A stretch of 64,000 nucleotides of DNA from Xanthomonas chitinilytica (GCF_026107455.2 NZ_JAPCHY010000002.1:124001-188000), one strand, 5' to 3'. Shown: positions 8,136-20,355, numbered from the stretch's first letter. Notes: a model not told the origin generated them from the letters alone. Numbers and translations: made by a program.

Positions 8136-8966
8136 ATGACCGCCCTCAGCTTCGAGTTCTACCCGCCCAAGACCGACGACCAGCGCGCGCAGCTGGACCG
8201 CACGGCCGCCAAGCTCAAGGCGCATGCGCCGGAATACGTGTCGTGCACCTTCGGCGCCGGCGGCTCCACCCTCAGCTACACCTCCGAGACGGTGCGCCAC
8301 CTCAACCAACACCACGGCTTCGAGGCCGCGCCGCACCTGTCCTGCGTCGGCGGCAGCCGCGAGGAGATCCGCGAACTGCTCAAGCTCTACCGCGCCATCG
8401 GGGTCAAGCGCATCGTCGCCCTGCGCGGCGACCTGCCCTCGGGCATGGGCTTCCCCGGCGACATGCGCTACGCATCGGAACTGATCGCGTTCATCCGCGC
8501 CGAACACGGCGACGCGTTCCGCATCGAGGTCGGCGCCTATCCCGAGACCCACCCGCAAGCGGGAGATGCGCTGGTCGACCTGAAGCATTTCAAGGCCAAG
8601 ATCGACGCCGGCGCGGATGCCGCCATCACCCAGTACTTCTACAACGCCGACGCCTATTTCCACTTCGTCGACGCGGTGCGCAAACTCGGGGTGGAAGTGC
8701 CGATCATTCCCGGGATCATGCCGATCTCCAACTTCAGCCAGCTGCGGCGGTTCTCCGAGCAGTGCGGCGCGGAAATCCCGCGCTGGATCGGCAAGCGCAT
8801 GCAGGCCTTCGGCGACGATGCCGAATCGGTGCGCGCGTTCGGCGCCGACGTGGTCGCTTCGCTGTGCGAGCGCCTGATCGCCGGCGGCGCGCCGGCGCTG
8901 CATTTCTACACGCTCAACCTGGCCAGGCCGACCAACGCCGTGCTGCAGCGGCTGGGCAAGCGCTGA
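8136..8966 (+). CDS. metF: 5,10-methylenetetrahydrofolate reductase
   Basis: A 276-residue cytoplasmic flavoenzyme that reduces 5,10-methylene-THF to 5-methyl-THF for methionine synthesis. The length and the full set of MetF motifs are normal: SFEFYPPKT with the catalytic Glu near the N-terminus, CTFGAGGST, GDLPSGMG, a VGAYPETHP block, AAITQYFYN, and the C-terminal LHFYTLN. The gene stands alone on the plus strand with an AT-rich promoter upstream. No homocysteine methyltransferase or ahcY gene is adjacent. Confidence 0.97.
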   Translation: MTALSFEFYPPKTDDQRAQLDRTAAKLKAHAPEYVSCTFGAGGSTLSYTSETVRHLNQHHGFEAAPHLSCVGGSREEIRELLKLYRAIGVKRIVALRGDLPSGMGFPGDMRYASELIAFIRAEHGDAFRIEVGAYPETHPQAGDALVDLKHFKAKIDAGADAAITQYFYNADAYFHFVDAVRKLGVEVPIIPGIMPISNFSQLRRFSEQCGAEIPRWIGKRMQAFGDDAESVRAFGADVVASLCERLIAGGAPALHFYTLNLARPTNAVLQRLGKR

Positions 8967-9018
8967 GCGACACCATCCCGCGCTTCCGGCAACCGGTCGC
9001 TGCCGTTACCCTTGCGCG

Positions 9019-9636
9019 ATGCGAACCCTCCCGCTGCTGTCGTTGCTGTGCGCCGGCCTGCTGTCGTCCCCGCCTGCGTCCGCGCAGCCCGTCGTCAACC
9101 GCTGCACCAACGCGCAGGGCGACACCGTCTTCAGTGACCGTCGCTGCGAGGACCTGGGCGCCACCGCACGGTTGCCGGCAACGCAGCCGGCCGGCAGCAC
9201 CGGCCTGTATCGCGACGGCTGCACACGGCGCCTGAGCGAGCTGACCTGGCAGATCCGCGCGGCCATCGAAGCGCGCGACGTCAACCAGTTGTCGGGCATC
9301 TACCTGTGGAATGGCGTGTCCAATGCCGCGGCCGGGCGCATCCTCGACCGCCTGGAAGCCATCGTGCAGCGGCCGCTGGTCGACATCGCGCCGGTGTATC
9401 CGGAGCCGGTCGCCGAACCGGCGCTGCCGGAAACCGCCCCGCCCTCCCACGGCGACGGCCTCGCCGGCACCGAAGCGCAGCCACTGCCGCTGCCCCCGCC
9501 CGCGGCCGCTCCTTCGCCGGCGCAACGCCGTCCCATCGGACTGCGCCTGGAGCAGACCCTGGCCAACGGCAGCACGCCGTCGCGCACGGTGCTGGGCCTG
9601 CGCCGGCAGTACAACTGCTTCTGGATCAGCCTCTAA
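9019..9636 (+). CDS. secreted DUF4124-like hypothetical protein
   Basis: A 205-residue protein with a clear signal peptide (residues 1-22, cleavage at ASAQ). The start of the mature protein, NRCTNAQGDTVFSDRRCEDL, looks like a DUF4124 fold, a small domain common at the N-terminus of periplasmic proteins in this group. Residues 130-170 are Pro/Ala-rich, probably a flexible linker, and the C-terminus ends in LRRQYNCFWISL. Three or more cysteines suggest disulfides after export. No enzyme motif is present and the function is unknown. It lies 52 bp after metF on the same strand, so co-transcription is possible. Confidence 0.65.
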   Translation: MRTLPLLSLLCAGLLSSPPASAQPVVNRCTNAQGDTVFSDRRCEDLGATARLPATQPAGSTGLYRDGCTRRLSELTWQIRAAIEARDVNQLSGIYLWNGVSNAAAGRILDRLEAIVQRPLVDIAPVYPEPVAEPALPETAPPSHGDGLAGTEAQPLPLPPPAAAPSPAQRRPIGLRLEQTLANGSTPSRTVLGLRRQYNCFWISL

Positions 9637-10136
9637 GCATTCCCGCAGCGGGTGCCGGCATCCGCCATCTTTCCCGCGGGACGCTCTCAGCAGCCGAAGG
9701 GCTTTTCAACGGCCGAAGTGCCTTTCAACAGCCGACGGGCTGGTCATGGCCGGCCAGGCGGGAAACGCTTTTGCCGGTCGCGTGGCCGCCCACCCGGCAA
9801 CTTCCGGCTGGATCACGGTCCAGTTTCCCCGATCGGGTTTTCTGCGGCTCCTGTCGCGACTGACGTCGTTCCTACGGCTTTCCGCCGTTGTAGGAGCGAC
9901 GTCAGTCGCGAGCTTTCCGCCCCCCCCCGGAAATGTGCCCCTGCCAGCCCCGATGAACGATCGGCGGATGTCCACCCGGGAAGCCGGCGTCGATGGATTT
10001 CAGCCGCCTGACGCCAATGCACGCCACCTGGCCGAAGAGCAGGGCCGCCTATCACGTTGACGGGATAGAAGATCACGCCGGTACGGAAGAAAAGACATTC
10101 GCCTGCATCCGATTCGAAGCTGCTCCAGCCGGCGGC
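9637..10136. other. 500-bp gap holding an inverted repeat
   Basis: There is no credible gene between the DUF4124-like gene (+) and the Nudix-ThiE gene (-), which converge here. The only structure I see is the inverted repeat at 9855-9910. Short open frames here lack start signals and domain content. Confidence 0.6.
9855..9910. repeat. REP-like inverted repeat, AGGAGCGACG family
   Basis: Two 21-nt arms (9855-9875 and 9890-9910), inverted with one mismatch around a 14-nt loop. The arm contains GGAGCGACGTCAGTCGCG, the same family as the copies near 34.7-35.2 kb, 43.9 kb and 50.3 kb. It sits between convergent genes, where it could block or end transcription. Confidence 0.8.
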
Positions 10137-11078
10137 TCAGGCCGGCCACAGCCCGCGGATCGCGGCGATGCCCTGCGCGCCATGGCCGCGCGCCTCGGCG
10201 ATGTGTTCCGGCGCCAGTCCGCCGATGGCGTACAGCGGCAGCGACACCTGCTCGCGCAGGCGCTCGAATGCTTCCCAGCCCATCGGCGTCGCGTCGGGAT
10301 GGCTGGCCGTGGCCCGCACCGGCCCCAGCACCGCGAAGTCGCAACCCAGCCGCTGCGCCGCCTGCAGCTGCGCCAGGTCGTGGCAGGACGCGGCCACCGG
10401 CACGCTGGCCGGCAACGGGCGCTTCTCCAGCCGCGCCAGCTGCTCGCCGCCCAGGTGCACGCCGGTCCCGAGTTCGCGCGCCAGCGCCACGTCGCGGTTG
10501 ACCAGCAGCTGCGCACGGCGGCCGTACTCCTCCACCGCCGCGCGCGCCAGCGCCACGCGGCCGGGGGCAGCCGGGGTACGCAGTTGCGCGCGGACGATGC
10601 CGCCATCCAGCGCACGGCCCAGGCCGTCCAGCCATGCCTGCGCGTCGCCGGCCGGTTCGGGCGTCACCAGGTAGCGGTCGGCCTGGCGCAGCATCGCCAC
10701 CACCGGCAGGTCGGCCGGCGGCATCGAATAGCGCGCCAGCTTCTCCGGCGCCACCCAGGTGATGGCCTGGCCCTCGCGCCCGCGCGCGGTGCCGGACCAG
10801 CCCCTGACCCGCCGCACCTCCAGCCGCAGGCGCTTGTCCGGATAGACCTGCGGCACCTCCATCAGCAACTCGCCGACCTCGGCCTCGATCCCCAATTCCT
10901 CGCGCAGCTCGCGTACCAGCGCCTGCTCGGAGGTCTCGCCCGGCTCGCGCTTGCCGCCGGGGAACTCCCACAGGCCGACCATGTCGCGGTCGCCGCTGCG
11001 GCGGTTGAGCAGCACGCGGCCGCGGGCGTCGGTGATGACACCGGCGACGACATGGATGGATCTCAAGGGTTCAGGCAT
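10137..11078 (-). CDS. Nudix hydrolase fused to a ThiE/TenI-like domain
   Basis: A 313-residue two-domain protein. Residues 1-130 are a MutT-type Nudix domain with a complete Nudix box at 41-64 (GGKREPGETS...RELREELGI), expected to sanitise oxidised dGTP. Residues about 135-313 resemble thiamine-phosphate synthase/TenI: GVHLGGEQL, FAVLGPV and PLYAIGGL are present, but the usual GPxxxTxTK block is altered to GPVRATASHPDATP, so thiamine synthesis by this half is uncertain. This fusion downstream of secA is known in proteobacteria and corresponds to the secA-mutT order of enterics. The ATG at 11078 is preferred because the Nudix family starts there; an in-frame start at 11114 is possible. Confidence 0.88.
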   Translation of the reverse strand: MPEPLRSIHVVAGVITDARGRVLLNRRSGDRDMVGLWEFPGGKREPGETSEQALVRELREELGIEAEVGELLMEVPQVYPDKRLRLEVRRVRGWSGTARGREGQAITWVAPEKLARYSMPPADLPVVAMLRQADRYLVTPEPAGDAQAWLDGLGRALDGGIVRAQLRTPAAPGRVALARAAVEEYGRRAQLLVNRDVALARELGTGVHLGGEQLARLEKRPLPASVPVAASCHDLAQLQAAQRLGCDFAVLGPVRATASHPDATPMGWEAFERLREQVSLPLYAIGGLAPEHIAEARGHGAQGIAAIRGLWPA

Positions 11079-11282
11079 GCCCCGACTTTGCCGTGCCGGA
11101 CGGGCGTCGGGCAATAGCCGGCGGCTTTTTCCCGGTGTTCGATCGGTAACCGGACATCTGTTGGCACTGTGGCCAAGTCCCTGGGTGACCAGCCTGTCGG
11201 CTGTTGTGAAGCGCTTCCCGTCTGCGCGGGGACGACGGTCGTGAGATCACCCCGACGAACGGAAAATAGATCTGGAGCCAAG

Positions 11283-11768
11283 CCCCCTTGGCAAGGGGGC
11301 GCGGCGACAGCCGCGGGGATCGGGAGCATCGAGTCGGGGCCCGAACTTCGCTTGGCGAAGTTTGGGGCGCAGCGGACGAAGTCCGTTGCGTACGCCCCTT
11401 GGCAAGGGGGCGCGGCGACAGCCGCGGGGATCGGAAGCATCGAGTCGGGGCCCGAACTTCGCCTGGCGAAGTTTGGGGCGCAGCGGACGAAGTCCGTTGC
11501 GTAACGCCCCTTGGTAAGGGGGCGCGGCGATAGCCGCGGGGATCGGGAGCATCGAGTCGGGGCCCGAACTTCGCCTGGCGAAGTTTGGGGCGCAGCGGAC
11601 GAAGTCCGTTGCGTACGCCCCCTTGGCAAGGGGGCGCGGCGACAGCCGCGGGGATCGGGAGCATCGAGTCGGGGCCCGAACTTCGCCTGGCGAAGTTTGG
11701 GGCGCAGCGGACGAAGTCCGTTGCGTACGCCCCCTTGGCAAGGGGGCGCGGCGAAGGCGCGGGGATCG
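11283..11768. repeat. tandem array of a 111-112 bp repeat, four copies plus a partial fifth
   Basis: The same block recurs at 11291, 11402, 11514, 11626 and 11738 (measured at GCAAGGGGG or GTAAGGGGG), giving periods of 111, 112, 112 and 112 bp. Each copy contains several hairpins, for example CCCCTTGGCAAGGGG and AACTTCGCCTGGCGAAGTT. Copies differ by only a few bases, so the array is recent. The unit is open in all three minus-strand frames, and because 112 is not a multiple of three the frame shifts with each copy. The array occupies most of the 777-bp gap between the Nudix-ThiE gene and secA. Bases 11079-11275 hold nothing else that I recognise. Confidence 0.92.
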
Positions 11769-11776
11769 GATGAAAC

Positions 11777-11855
11777 ACCGTGGGGGCCCCAAGTCCGCCA
11801 TGCGGACTTGGGGTGTGCAGCCCGCAAAGCGGGCTGCACCACGGTCAACTCGACC

Positions 11856-11873
<18 letters not shown>
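11777..11873 (-). terminator. cluster of three strong hairpins at the end of secA
   Basis: Three hairpins follow each other on the minus strand. The first spans the secA stop codon, with imperfect 13-bp arms at about 11839-11851 and 11861-11873. Next comes GTGCAGCCCGC-TTT-GCGGGCTGCAC (11815-11839, perfect 11-bp stem), then a perfect 12-bp stem with a 3-nt loop at 11787-11813. ACCGTGG at 11777-11783 can also pair with CCACGGT at 11839-11845, enclosing the last two as a three-way junction and competing with the first. There is no T-run, so these may stabilise the 3' end or stop transcription with Rho. Confidence 0.6.
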
Positions 11874-14600
<2,727 letters not shown>

Positions 14601-14661
14601 TGAAGGAACCGGTTGGAATGAAATGCCGCGCGGCCAGGGCTTCCCGCAGGAACGCGCAAGG

Positions 14662-14693
14662 CCGCAAATGAAACAGGGCGCAATGCGCCCTGT
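14662..14693 (-). terminator. rho-independent terminator-like hairpin after the M23 peptidase gene
   Basis: ACAGGGCGC and GCGCCCTGT form a perfect 9-bp stem with a 3-nt loop at 14673-14693, followed on the minus strand by a T-rich stretch (TTCATTT). It fits termination of the M23 gene before secA. Confidence 0.6.
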
Positions 14694-14755
14694 CGATGGC
14701 AACGCCCATTGTAGCTTGGGGCGGGCGGATGGCGATTCAAGCGCCCGCGATCGGA

Positions 14756-15706
14756 TCAACCGCGGCCGACGCGACCGACCGGCGTATTGCCGCCGTCGCC
14801 CAGGAACTTGCGCGGATTCACCACCTGGCCGTTCTCCCACACCTCGAAATGGACGTGGGCGCCGGTGGAGCGGCCGGTGGAGCCGGCCTTGGCCACTTCC
14901 TGCCCGGCGCGGACCAGGTCGCCCACCTTCACCGTCAATCGCGAATTGTGCGCATACAGGGTCACGTAGCCGTTGCCGTGGTCCACTTCCACCACGTTGC
15001 CGTAGCCGCCCTTCACCCCGGAGTAGCGGACCACGCCGTCGGCCACCGCCATCACCGGGTCGCCGACGCGCGCATGGAAGTCCATGCCCTTGTGGCTGGC
15101 GCGGCCGCGGCCGAACGGGTCGGCGCGGGTGCCGAAGCTGGAGGTGACGTAGCTGTTGCGGATCGGCATCCGCGAGGGCACCGCGTTCTGCTCCAGCTGG
15201 TGGTCGAACAGCAGCGACTCCAGCACCGACAGCTGCCGCCCGGAAGCCAGGAAGCGCTGCTCCAGCACCTGTAAGTCGCTGTTGACCGCACTGACCGGGA
15301 TGTCCTGCACCGGGCCACTGCTGCCTTCACCCATGCCGGGCGTTTCGTTGAAATCGAATTCGCCGTCTTCCAGCTGGCCCATCTGGGTCAGCCGCTCGCC
15401 AAGCGCGTTCAGGCGCGTGGCCTGGGCCTGCAGTTCGCCCAGCCGCGCGGCCAGCGCATTGACCTCGGTCTGCGCCTGCTGCCGGACCTGCTGCAGTTCC
15501 TGTTCCTGTTTCTCGACCTTGGCCTGCAGGGCGGAATCGCCCACCATGCCGACCCCGGCGCTGGCACCGATGCCGAGCAGGCAACCCAGCCCCAGCATCC
15601 CCCCGAGCAGCGCGCGCGGGCGATCCTCGAAGTACACGCGCAAACGCGCCACTGGCGTTTTTGCCTGCCCTTCACGGGTTTTGATTACGATCTTTCTCAA
15701 TGCCAT
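14756..15706 (-). CDS. M23 family metallopeptidase, membrane anchored
   Basis: A 316-residue envelope protein. A single membrane segment at about residues 32-52 ([18 protein letters not shown]) is followed by a coiled coil (about 57-100) and a C-terminal M23/LytM domain (about 185-300). The LytM domain has the zinc-ligand motifs HKGMDFHA and AHVHFEVW, so it may be an active peptidoglycan endopeptidase. The ATG at 15706 begins the conserved basic N-terminus [13 protein letters not shown]; the longer frame upstream would cross the divergent dciA start. Its place between dciA/lpxC and secA is conserved in this family. The coiled coil plus LytM layout resembles cell-division regulators, but the role here is inferred. 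Confidence 0.9.
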   Translation of the reverse strand: MALRKIVIKTREGQAKTPVARLRVYFEDRPRALLGGMLGLGCLLGIGASAGVGMVGDSALQAKVEKQEQELQQVRQQAQTEVNALAARLGELQAQATRLNALGERLTQMGQLEDGEFDFNETPGMGEGSSGPVQDIPVSAVNSDLQVLEQRFLASGRQLSVLESLLFDHQLEQNAVPSRMPIRNSYVTSSFGTRADPFGRGRASHKGMDFHARVGDPVMAVADGVVRYSGVKGGYGNVVEVDHGNGYVTLYAHNSRLTVKVGDLVRAGQEVAKAGSTGRSTGAHVHFEVWENGQVVNPRKFLGDGGNTPVGRVGRG

Positions 15707-15718
15707 CGAAGAATTCTT

Positions 15719-16156
15719 ATGTCTGAGCCGAAATCCAGTGTTCGTCCGCCCTCCTCGCCCAAGCAGGCGCTGGAGGCCGTCATGGCGGACAAGGCTGGCA
15801 ACCCTTTGCGTCGGGCCCTGTGGCTCGATGCGCTGGACCGGCAATTGCGCCCCCATTTGCCGCCTTCGCTGGCGAGCCGTTGCCGGCTGGCCAATGTGGA
15901 CGGCGAACACCTCGTTTTTCTCGTCGAATCACCGGTCTGGCACGCCAAATTGCGGCTTGCCGAAACCCAGTTGCTCGACGCGGCCCGTTCCATCGGGCTG
16001 ACGGTCACCCGGGTGACCATCAAGACTGCGACTGCGCCACTGCACTCCCCAGTGCAGACCGACCAGCGCAGGTCCCACGCAGTATCGGCAGCCACGCACA
16101 AAGGCCTGCGTGATGCCTTGGCATGCCTGCAGGACGAGGAATCCACCGGGTCCTGA
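15719..16156 (+). CDS. dciA: DUF721 family protein, DciA-like helicase loader
   Basis: A 145-residue protein with a DUF721 domain in residues about 25-105 (LWLDALDRQLRPHLPPSL, LVFLVESPVWHAKLRL). DUF721 includes DciA, which recruits the replicative helicase DnaB in bacteria that lack DnaC. The gene is divergent from the M23 peptidase gene (12 bp between starts) and convergent with lpxC, the position DciA-type genes occupy in Xanthomonas-like genomes. Naming it dciA rests on domain and context. The C-terminal 40 residues look disordered. Confidence 0.8.
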   Translation: MSEPKSSVRPPSSPKQALEAVMADKAGNPLRRALWLDALDRQLRPHLPPSLASRCRLANVDGEHLVFLVESPVWHAKLRLAETQLLDAARSIGLTVTRVTIKTATAPLHSPVQTDQRRSHAVSAATHKGLRDALACLQDEESTGS

Positions 16157-16289
16157 AGCCACCAGGACCGCTGCCGGTCCCGATTCCGCAAGGTCGCGCA
16201 AACGCGAACCGGGCGGAAGTCCGGCCAGAATCCTAGCCGCGACCGCCGCCGCAATAGTTAGCATTTTGTTAAATTAAAGTTAAATTCAG

Positions 16290-16309
16290 GAACCGTCCCG
16301 GGCGGGTTC
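16290..16309 (-). terminator. candidate lpxC terminator
   Basis: GAACC and GGTTC enclose a CCCGGG core, giving a short hairpin. On the minus strand it is followed by an unusually AT-rich tract (16250-16289) with several T-runs. It lies 50 bp past the lpxC stop, between the convergent lpxC and dciA genes. Confidence 0.5.
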
Positions 16310-16359
16310 ACAGTTCCGTGACGTGCGCCCGCCGATTCGGCAGGCGTCGGGGGCCGCCC

Positions 16360-17271
16360 TCAGGCGTAGGCCGGCATCCCGTAGACCACCGGGTCCGAGG
16401 CGGTGGCCGAGTCGTAGCTGACCCATTCCCAGGCCGACTGGTCGGCCAGCAGCGCGCGCACCAGCTTGTTGTTCAACGCGTGGCCGGACTTGAAGCCCTC
16501 GTAGGCGCCGAGCACCTGGCCGCCGGCCAGGTAGAGGTCGCCGATGGCGTCGAGGATCTTGTGGCGCACGAACTCGTCGGCGTAGCGCAGGCCGTCGTCG
16601 TTGAGCACGCGGAACTCGTCGAGCACGATGGCGTTGTCCATCGAGCCGCCGAGGCCGAGGTTGCGCTCGCGCATGTATTCCAGGTCGCGCATGAAACCGA
16701 AGGTGCGCGCGCGGGAGATTTCCTTGGTGTAGGCCAGGGTCGAGAACTCGATTTCCTGGCGCGACTGCTTGGCCGGGATCATCGGGTGGTCGAACTGGAT
16801 GGTGAAGCCCAGCCGATAGCCCTCGTAGGGGGTGAAGCGGGCCACCTTGTCGCCCTCGGTGACCTCGACGGTCTTGAGGATGCGGATGAAACGCTTGGGC
16901 GCGTCCTGCTCGACGATGCCCGCCGACTGCAGCAGGAACACGAACGGACCGGCCGAACCGTCCATGATCGGCAGCTCGGCCGAGGACAGTTCGACGATGA
17001 CGTTGTCCACGCCCAGCCCGGCCAGCGCCGACATCAGGTGCTCCACCGTCTGGATCTTGGCGTTGTTGCAGGTCAGGCCGGTGCACAGGGTCACCTCGGT
17101 GACCAGTTCGGCCTTGGCCGGCACTTCCACCACCGGATCCAGGTCGACGCGACGGAACACGATGCCGTGGTCGGCCGGCGCCGGGCGCAGGGTCATGTAG
17201 ACCTTGTCGCCACTGTGCAGGCCGACGCCGGTGGCGCGGATCGTGTTCTTGAGGGTGCGTTGCTGGATCAT
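16360..17271 (-). CDS. lpxC: UDP-3-O-acyl-N-acetylglucosamine deacetylase
   Basis: A 303-residue cytoplasmic zinc amidase that performs the committed step of lipid A synthesis. Zinc ligands are H78 (TVEHLMSAL), H237 and D241 ([10 protein letters not shown]), and the catalytic H264 lies in [10 protein letters not shown]. Numbering and length agree with the E. coli enzyme to within one residue. The start MIQQRTLKN at 17271 is the family start. As in other gammaproteobacteria the gene follows ftsZ, linking lipid A supply to the division cluster. The 419-bp gap to ftsZ suggests a separate promoter. The C-terminal [13 protein letters not shown] degradation signal region is present as [10 protein letters not shown]. 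Confidence 0.97.
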   Translation of the reverse strand: MIQQRTLKNTIRATGVGLHSGDKVYMTLRPAPADHGIVFRRVDLDPVVEVPAKAELVTEVTLCTGLTCNNAKIQTVEHLMSALAGLGVDNVIVELSSAELPIMDGSAGPFVFLLQSAGIVEQDAPKRFIRILKTVEVTEGDKVARFTPYEGYRLGFTIQFDHPMIPAKQSRQEIEFSTLAYTKEISRARTFGFMRDLEYMRERNLGLGGSMDNAIVLDEFRVLNDDGLRYADEFVRHKILDAIGDLYLAGGQVLGAYEGFKSGHALNNKLVRALLADQSAWEWVSYDSATASDPVVYGMPAYA

Positions 17272-17690
17272 GGGCGTGGGATCGGGATGGGCCGCGCAGG
17301 CGCAGCCGTGGACAAACAAGAATAACACGCAGTTGCGACGGCCCTGCCGCCGCCCCGCGGCGGCGGATGGCTGCAACGGCCGTGGCGACCGCCGGAACGG
17401 AAAGACTGCCGGGCCCGTCCTGGCCCGGCAGCAAGGGACATGGTGTTGCCCGCCGGGGAGGACAAGCCCCCGGCGTTTCCACTTGCCCGGCGCGACGGCT
17501 CCCTGCCCGCGGGCGGCCGGGCAAGGCCGCCTGCAGACCGGATGGCCGCGCCCGGGCCGGTATCAACCGGCCTGGCGACGCAAGTCGGACCGCCGCACCT
17601 GCGAAACACTGCTTCGCGCGGCGGCGGGCACCCGGCCCTGGAAGCCCGGGACGGGCATTCCACAGGCGCCAGGCGTCGCCGTGGCCGGCA
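17272..17690. other. 419-bp gap between ftsZ and lpxC
   Basis: No gene is visible. The segment holds an imperfect copy of the last bases of ftsZ (17544-17582) and a stretch near 17310-17335 that is less GC-rich and could contain the lpxC promoter on the minus strand. No clear -10/-35 pair is identifiable. Confidence 0.5.
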
Positions 17691-17710
17691 TCAGTCGGCC
17701 TGGCGACGCA
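17544..17710. repeat. imperfect 39-bp direct repeat, ftsZ 3' end copied downstream
   Basis: Bases 17672-17710 cover the last codons and stop of ftsZ plus the next 20 bases. Bases 17544-17582 repeat them with 32 of 39 positions identical; GGCCTGGCGACGCA is exact. On the minus strand the copy reads LRRQAG then a stop, next to LRRQAD-stop of the real gene. It looks like an old partial duplication. Confidence 0.6.
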
Positions 17711-18917
17711 GGAACGCAGGAATATCCAGGTAGTCGCTCGGCAATTCGGCCGCCGCCGGCGCCGAGGGACCAGCCGCCGCGGACGCGGTGTCGGCGCTGG
17801 GACGACGCAGGCCCATGCCCATGGTGTTGCCCACGGCCTTGGACACGGCATCGGCGCCGTTGTCGTAGTCGCCGAACTCCGGCTGGCCGGTGGTGGCATT
17901 GCGCACCAGCTTGATCGGAGCGCGCTCGCCCGGACGCTGGGCCTTGCCGGCCACGGCGCGGTTCAGGCCGGTGGCGACCACGGTCACCCGCACCTCGTCC
18001 TGCATGTCCGGGTCGAGCACGGTACCGACCACCACGGTGGCGTCCTCGGAGGCGAAGCCGTCGATGGTGCGGCCGATCTCGTCGAACTCGGCCATGGTGA
18101 AGTCGGCGCCGGCGGTGATGTTGACCAGGATGCCGTTGGCGCCGGCCAGGTTGACGTCGTCCAGCAGCGGGTTCTGGATCGCCGCTTCGGCCGCGGCCTG
18201 GGCGCGGTCGTCGCCGCGGGCGGTGCCGGTGCCCATCATCGCCAGGCCCATTTCCGACATCACGGTGCGCACGTCGGCGAAGTCGACGTTGATCAGGCCC
18301 GGGCGCACGATCAGGTCGGCGATGCCCTGCACCGCACCCTGCAGCACGTCGTTGGCGGCGCGGAACGCCTGCACCATGGTGGCGTTGCGGCCGAGCACGG
18401 TGATCAGCTTCTCGTTGGGGATGGTGATCAGCGAGTCGACGTGCTGGCTCAGTTCCTCGATGCCCTTGAGCGCCACCTGCATGCGGCGGCGGCCCTCGAA
18501 CGGGAACGGCTTGGTGACCACGGCCACGGTCAGGATGCCCATTTCCTTGGCCAGCTGCGCCACCACCGGCGCCGCGCCGGTGCCGGTGCCGCCGCCCATG
18601 CCGGCGGTGATGAACACCATGTCCGCGCCCTGCAGCGCGTCCATGATGCGCTCGCGGTCCTCCAGCGCGGCCTGGCGGCCGACTTCCGGATTGGCGCCCG
18701 CGCCCAGGCCCTTGGTGACGTTGGTGCCGAGCTGCAGCTGCAGCTTGGCGCCGCAATTCTTGATGGCCTGCGAATCGGTGTTGGCGGTGATGAATTCCAC
18801 GCCGTCCACGCTGGTGTTGACCATGTGCGCCACGGCATTGCCGCCGCCGCCGCCCACGCCCACCACCTTGATCACCGCATTGGGTGCCATCTTTTCGATC
18901 AGTTCAAAATGCGCCAT
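17691..18917 (-). CDS. ftsZ: cell division GTPase FtsZ
   Basis: A 408-residue tubulin-like GTPase that polymerises into the Z ring. The GTP-binding signature GGGTGTG is at residues 108-114, and the T7 loop and NPLLDD region follow normally. The C-terminal peptide [14 protein letters not shown] is the conserved FtsA/ZipA-binding tail after a short Ala/Pro-rich linker. The ATG at 18917 gives the usual [15 protein letters not shown] start. Another ATG two codons upstream is too close to the GAGAGGA Shine-Dalgarno, whereas 18917 has ideal spacing. It lies 202 bp downstream of ftsA, enough for an extra promoter to raise FtsZ levels. Confidence 0.98.
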   Translation of the reverse strand: MAHFELIEKMAPNAVIKVVGVGGGGGNAVAHMVNTSVDGVEFITANTDSQAIKNCGAKLQLQLGTNVTKGLGAGANPEVGRQAALEDRERIMDALQGADMVFITAGMGGGTGTGAAPVVAQLAKEMGILTVAVVTKPFPFEGRRRMQVALKGIEELSQHVDSLITIPNEKLITVLGRNATMVQAFRAANDVLQGAVQGIADLIVRPGLINVDFADVRTVMSEMGLAMMGTGTARGDDRAQAAAEAAIQNPLLDDVNLAGANGILVNITAGADFTMAEFDEIGRTIDGFASEDATVVVGTVLDPDMQDEVRVTVVATGLNRAVAGKAQRPGERAPIKLVRNATTGQPEFGDYDNGADAVSKAVGNTMGMGLRRPSADTASAAAGPSAPAAAELPSDYLDIPAFLRRQAD

Positions 18918-19119
18918 GTCCATGTCCTCTCTATTGCCGTGATTGATCCGGGCATTCGGGAAGATCCCTCCTCCGTCCTGTCCCGCCCGCACCGGCGAGT
19001 TGTTGTTGATGTGCCGGGTCCCGGGCTTGCGCCCGTTGCCGGCTGGTTGTTGCCTGCTTCGATTACCGCCTCTACCGCACTTCTTCTTCCCGCCCTGCCG
19101 TGCTTCTCCGGTGCCGCGC

Positions 19120-20355
19120 TCAGAACTCGCCGCGGAACCATGTCTTCAATTTCTTGAACAGGCTGCCGGCGCGCCCGATCGGCAGCGACGGCCGCCGCGG
19201 GTGCTCGATCTGGCTGCCCATCAGCAGCAGGCCGACGCCGGTGGCGTGCACCGGGTTGCCCACCACTTCGCCCAGCCCGGTGACGTGCTGCGGGATGCCC
19301 ACGCGCACCGGCATCTGCAGCATTTCCTCGGCCAGCTCGACCACGCCTTCCATCTTCGAAGCGCCGCCGGTGAGCACCATGCCGGCGCGCACCAGTTCCT
19401 CGAAGCCGGAGCGGCGCAGTTCGGCCTGCACCATCTCGAAGATCTCCTCGTAGCGGCCCTGCACCGCCTGCGCCAGCGAGTGGCGCGGCATGCGCCGCGG
19501 CGGGCGGTCGCCGACCGACGGCACCTGGATGCTCTCCTCGGCGGTGGCCAGCTGCGCCAGCGCGCAGGCATAGCGCACCTTGATCTGCTCGGCTTCCGGG
19601 GTGGGCGTGCGCAGCATGTGCGCGATGTCGTTGGTGACGTGGTCGCCGGCGATCGGCAGCGAGGCGGTGTGGCAGATCGCGCCCTGCACGAACACCGCCA
19701 GGTCGGTGGTGCCGGCGCCCATGTCCACCAGCACCACGCCAAGCTCGCGCTCGTCGGCGGTCAGCACCGCCACGCTGGAGGCCAGCGAGGACAGCACCAG
19801 GTCGTCGACCTGCAGGCCGCAGCGCTGCACGCACTTGCTGATGTTGGCCGCGGCCGACTGCGCGCACACCACCAGGTGCGCGTGCACCTCCAGGCGCACG
19901 CCGGTCATGCCGACCGGGTTGCGGATGCCTTCCTGCGAATCGTCCAGCACGTATTCGCGCGGGATCGCGTGCAGGATCTTCTGGTCGGCCGGGATCGCCA
20001 CCGCCTTGGCCGCGTCGAGCACGCGGTCCAGGTCACCCCAGGTCACCTCGCCGTCGCGGATCGGCACGATCCCCGGCGAGTTCTTGCACTGCACGTGGTT
20101 GCCGGAAATGGAGGCGTACACCGAGCGGATCTCGCAGCCGGCCATCAGCTCGGCCTCCTCGACCGCGCGCTGGATCGACTGCACGGTCGATTCGATGTCC
20201 ACCACCACGCCGCGCTTGAGTCCGCGCGATTCGTGCGAGCCGATGCCGATGACTTCGATCGGATTGCCCGGCGAATACTCGCCGACCAGCGCCACCACCT
20301 TGGAGGTGCCGATATCCAGTCCGACGATCAGCGATTTGTCACCCTTGCGATTCAT
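19120..20355 (-). CDS. ftsA: cell division protein FtsA
   Basis: A 411-residue actin-like ATPase that tethers FtsZ to the membrane. It shows the phosphate-1 motif [10 protein letters not shown] near the N-terminus, the SHS2 region, the DMGAGTTDL phosphate-2 motif and the adenosine motif [11 protein letters not shown]. The C-terminal amphipathic helix ([15 protein letters not shown]) is the membrane-targeting sequence. The ATG overlaps the ftsQ stop as ATGA, so translation is coupled. Confidence 0.97.
   Translation of the reverse strand: MNRKGDKSLIVGLDIGTSKVVALVGEYSPGNPIEVIGIGSHESRGLKRGVVVDIESTVQSIQRAVEEAELMAGCEIRSVYASISGNHVQCKNSPGIVPIRDGEVTWGDLDRVLDAAKAVAIPADQKILHAIPREYVLDDSQEGIRNPVGMTGVRLEVHAHLVVCAQSAAANISKCVQRCGLQVDDLVLSSLASSVAVLTADERELGVVLVDMGAGTTDLAVFVQGAICHTASLPIAGDHVTNDIAHMLRTPTPEAEQIKVRYACALAQLATAEESIQVPSVGDRPPRRMPRHSLAQAVQGRYEEIFEMVQAELRRSGFEELVRAGMVLTGGASKMEGVVELAEEMLQMPVRVGIPQHVTGLGEVVGNPVHATGVGLLLMGSQIEHPRRPSLPIGRAGSLFKKLKTWFRGEF

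Noticed and set aside
11283..11768. Possible CRISPR array
   Set aside because: The repeats are contiguous 112-bp units without unique spacers, and there are no cas genes.
11063..11848. Open frames encoding PLAKGAYATDFV-type repeats
   Set aside because: They arise in all three frames of the 112-bp array and have no initiation signal or known domain. Kept as a repeat, not genes.
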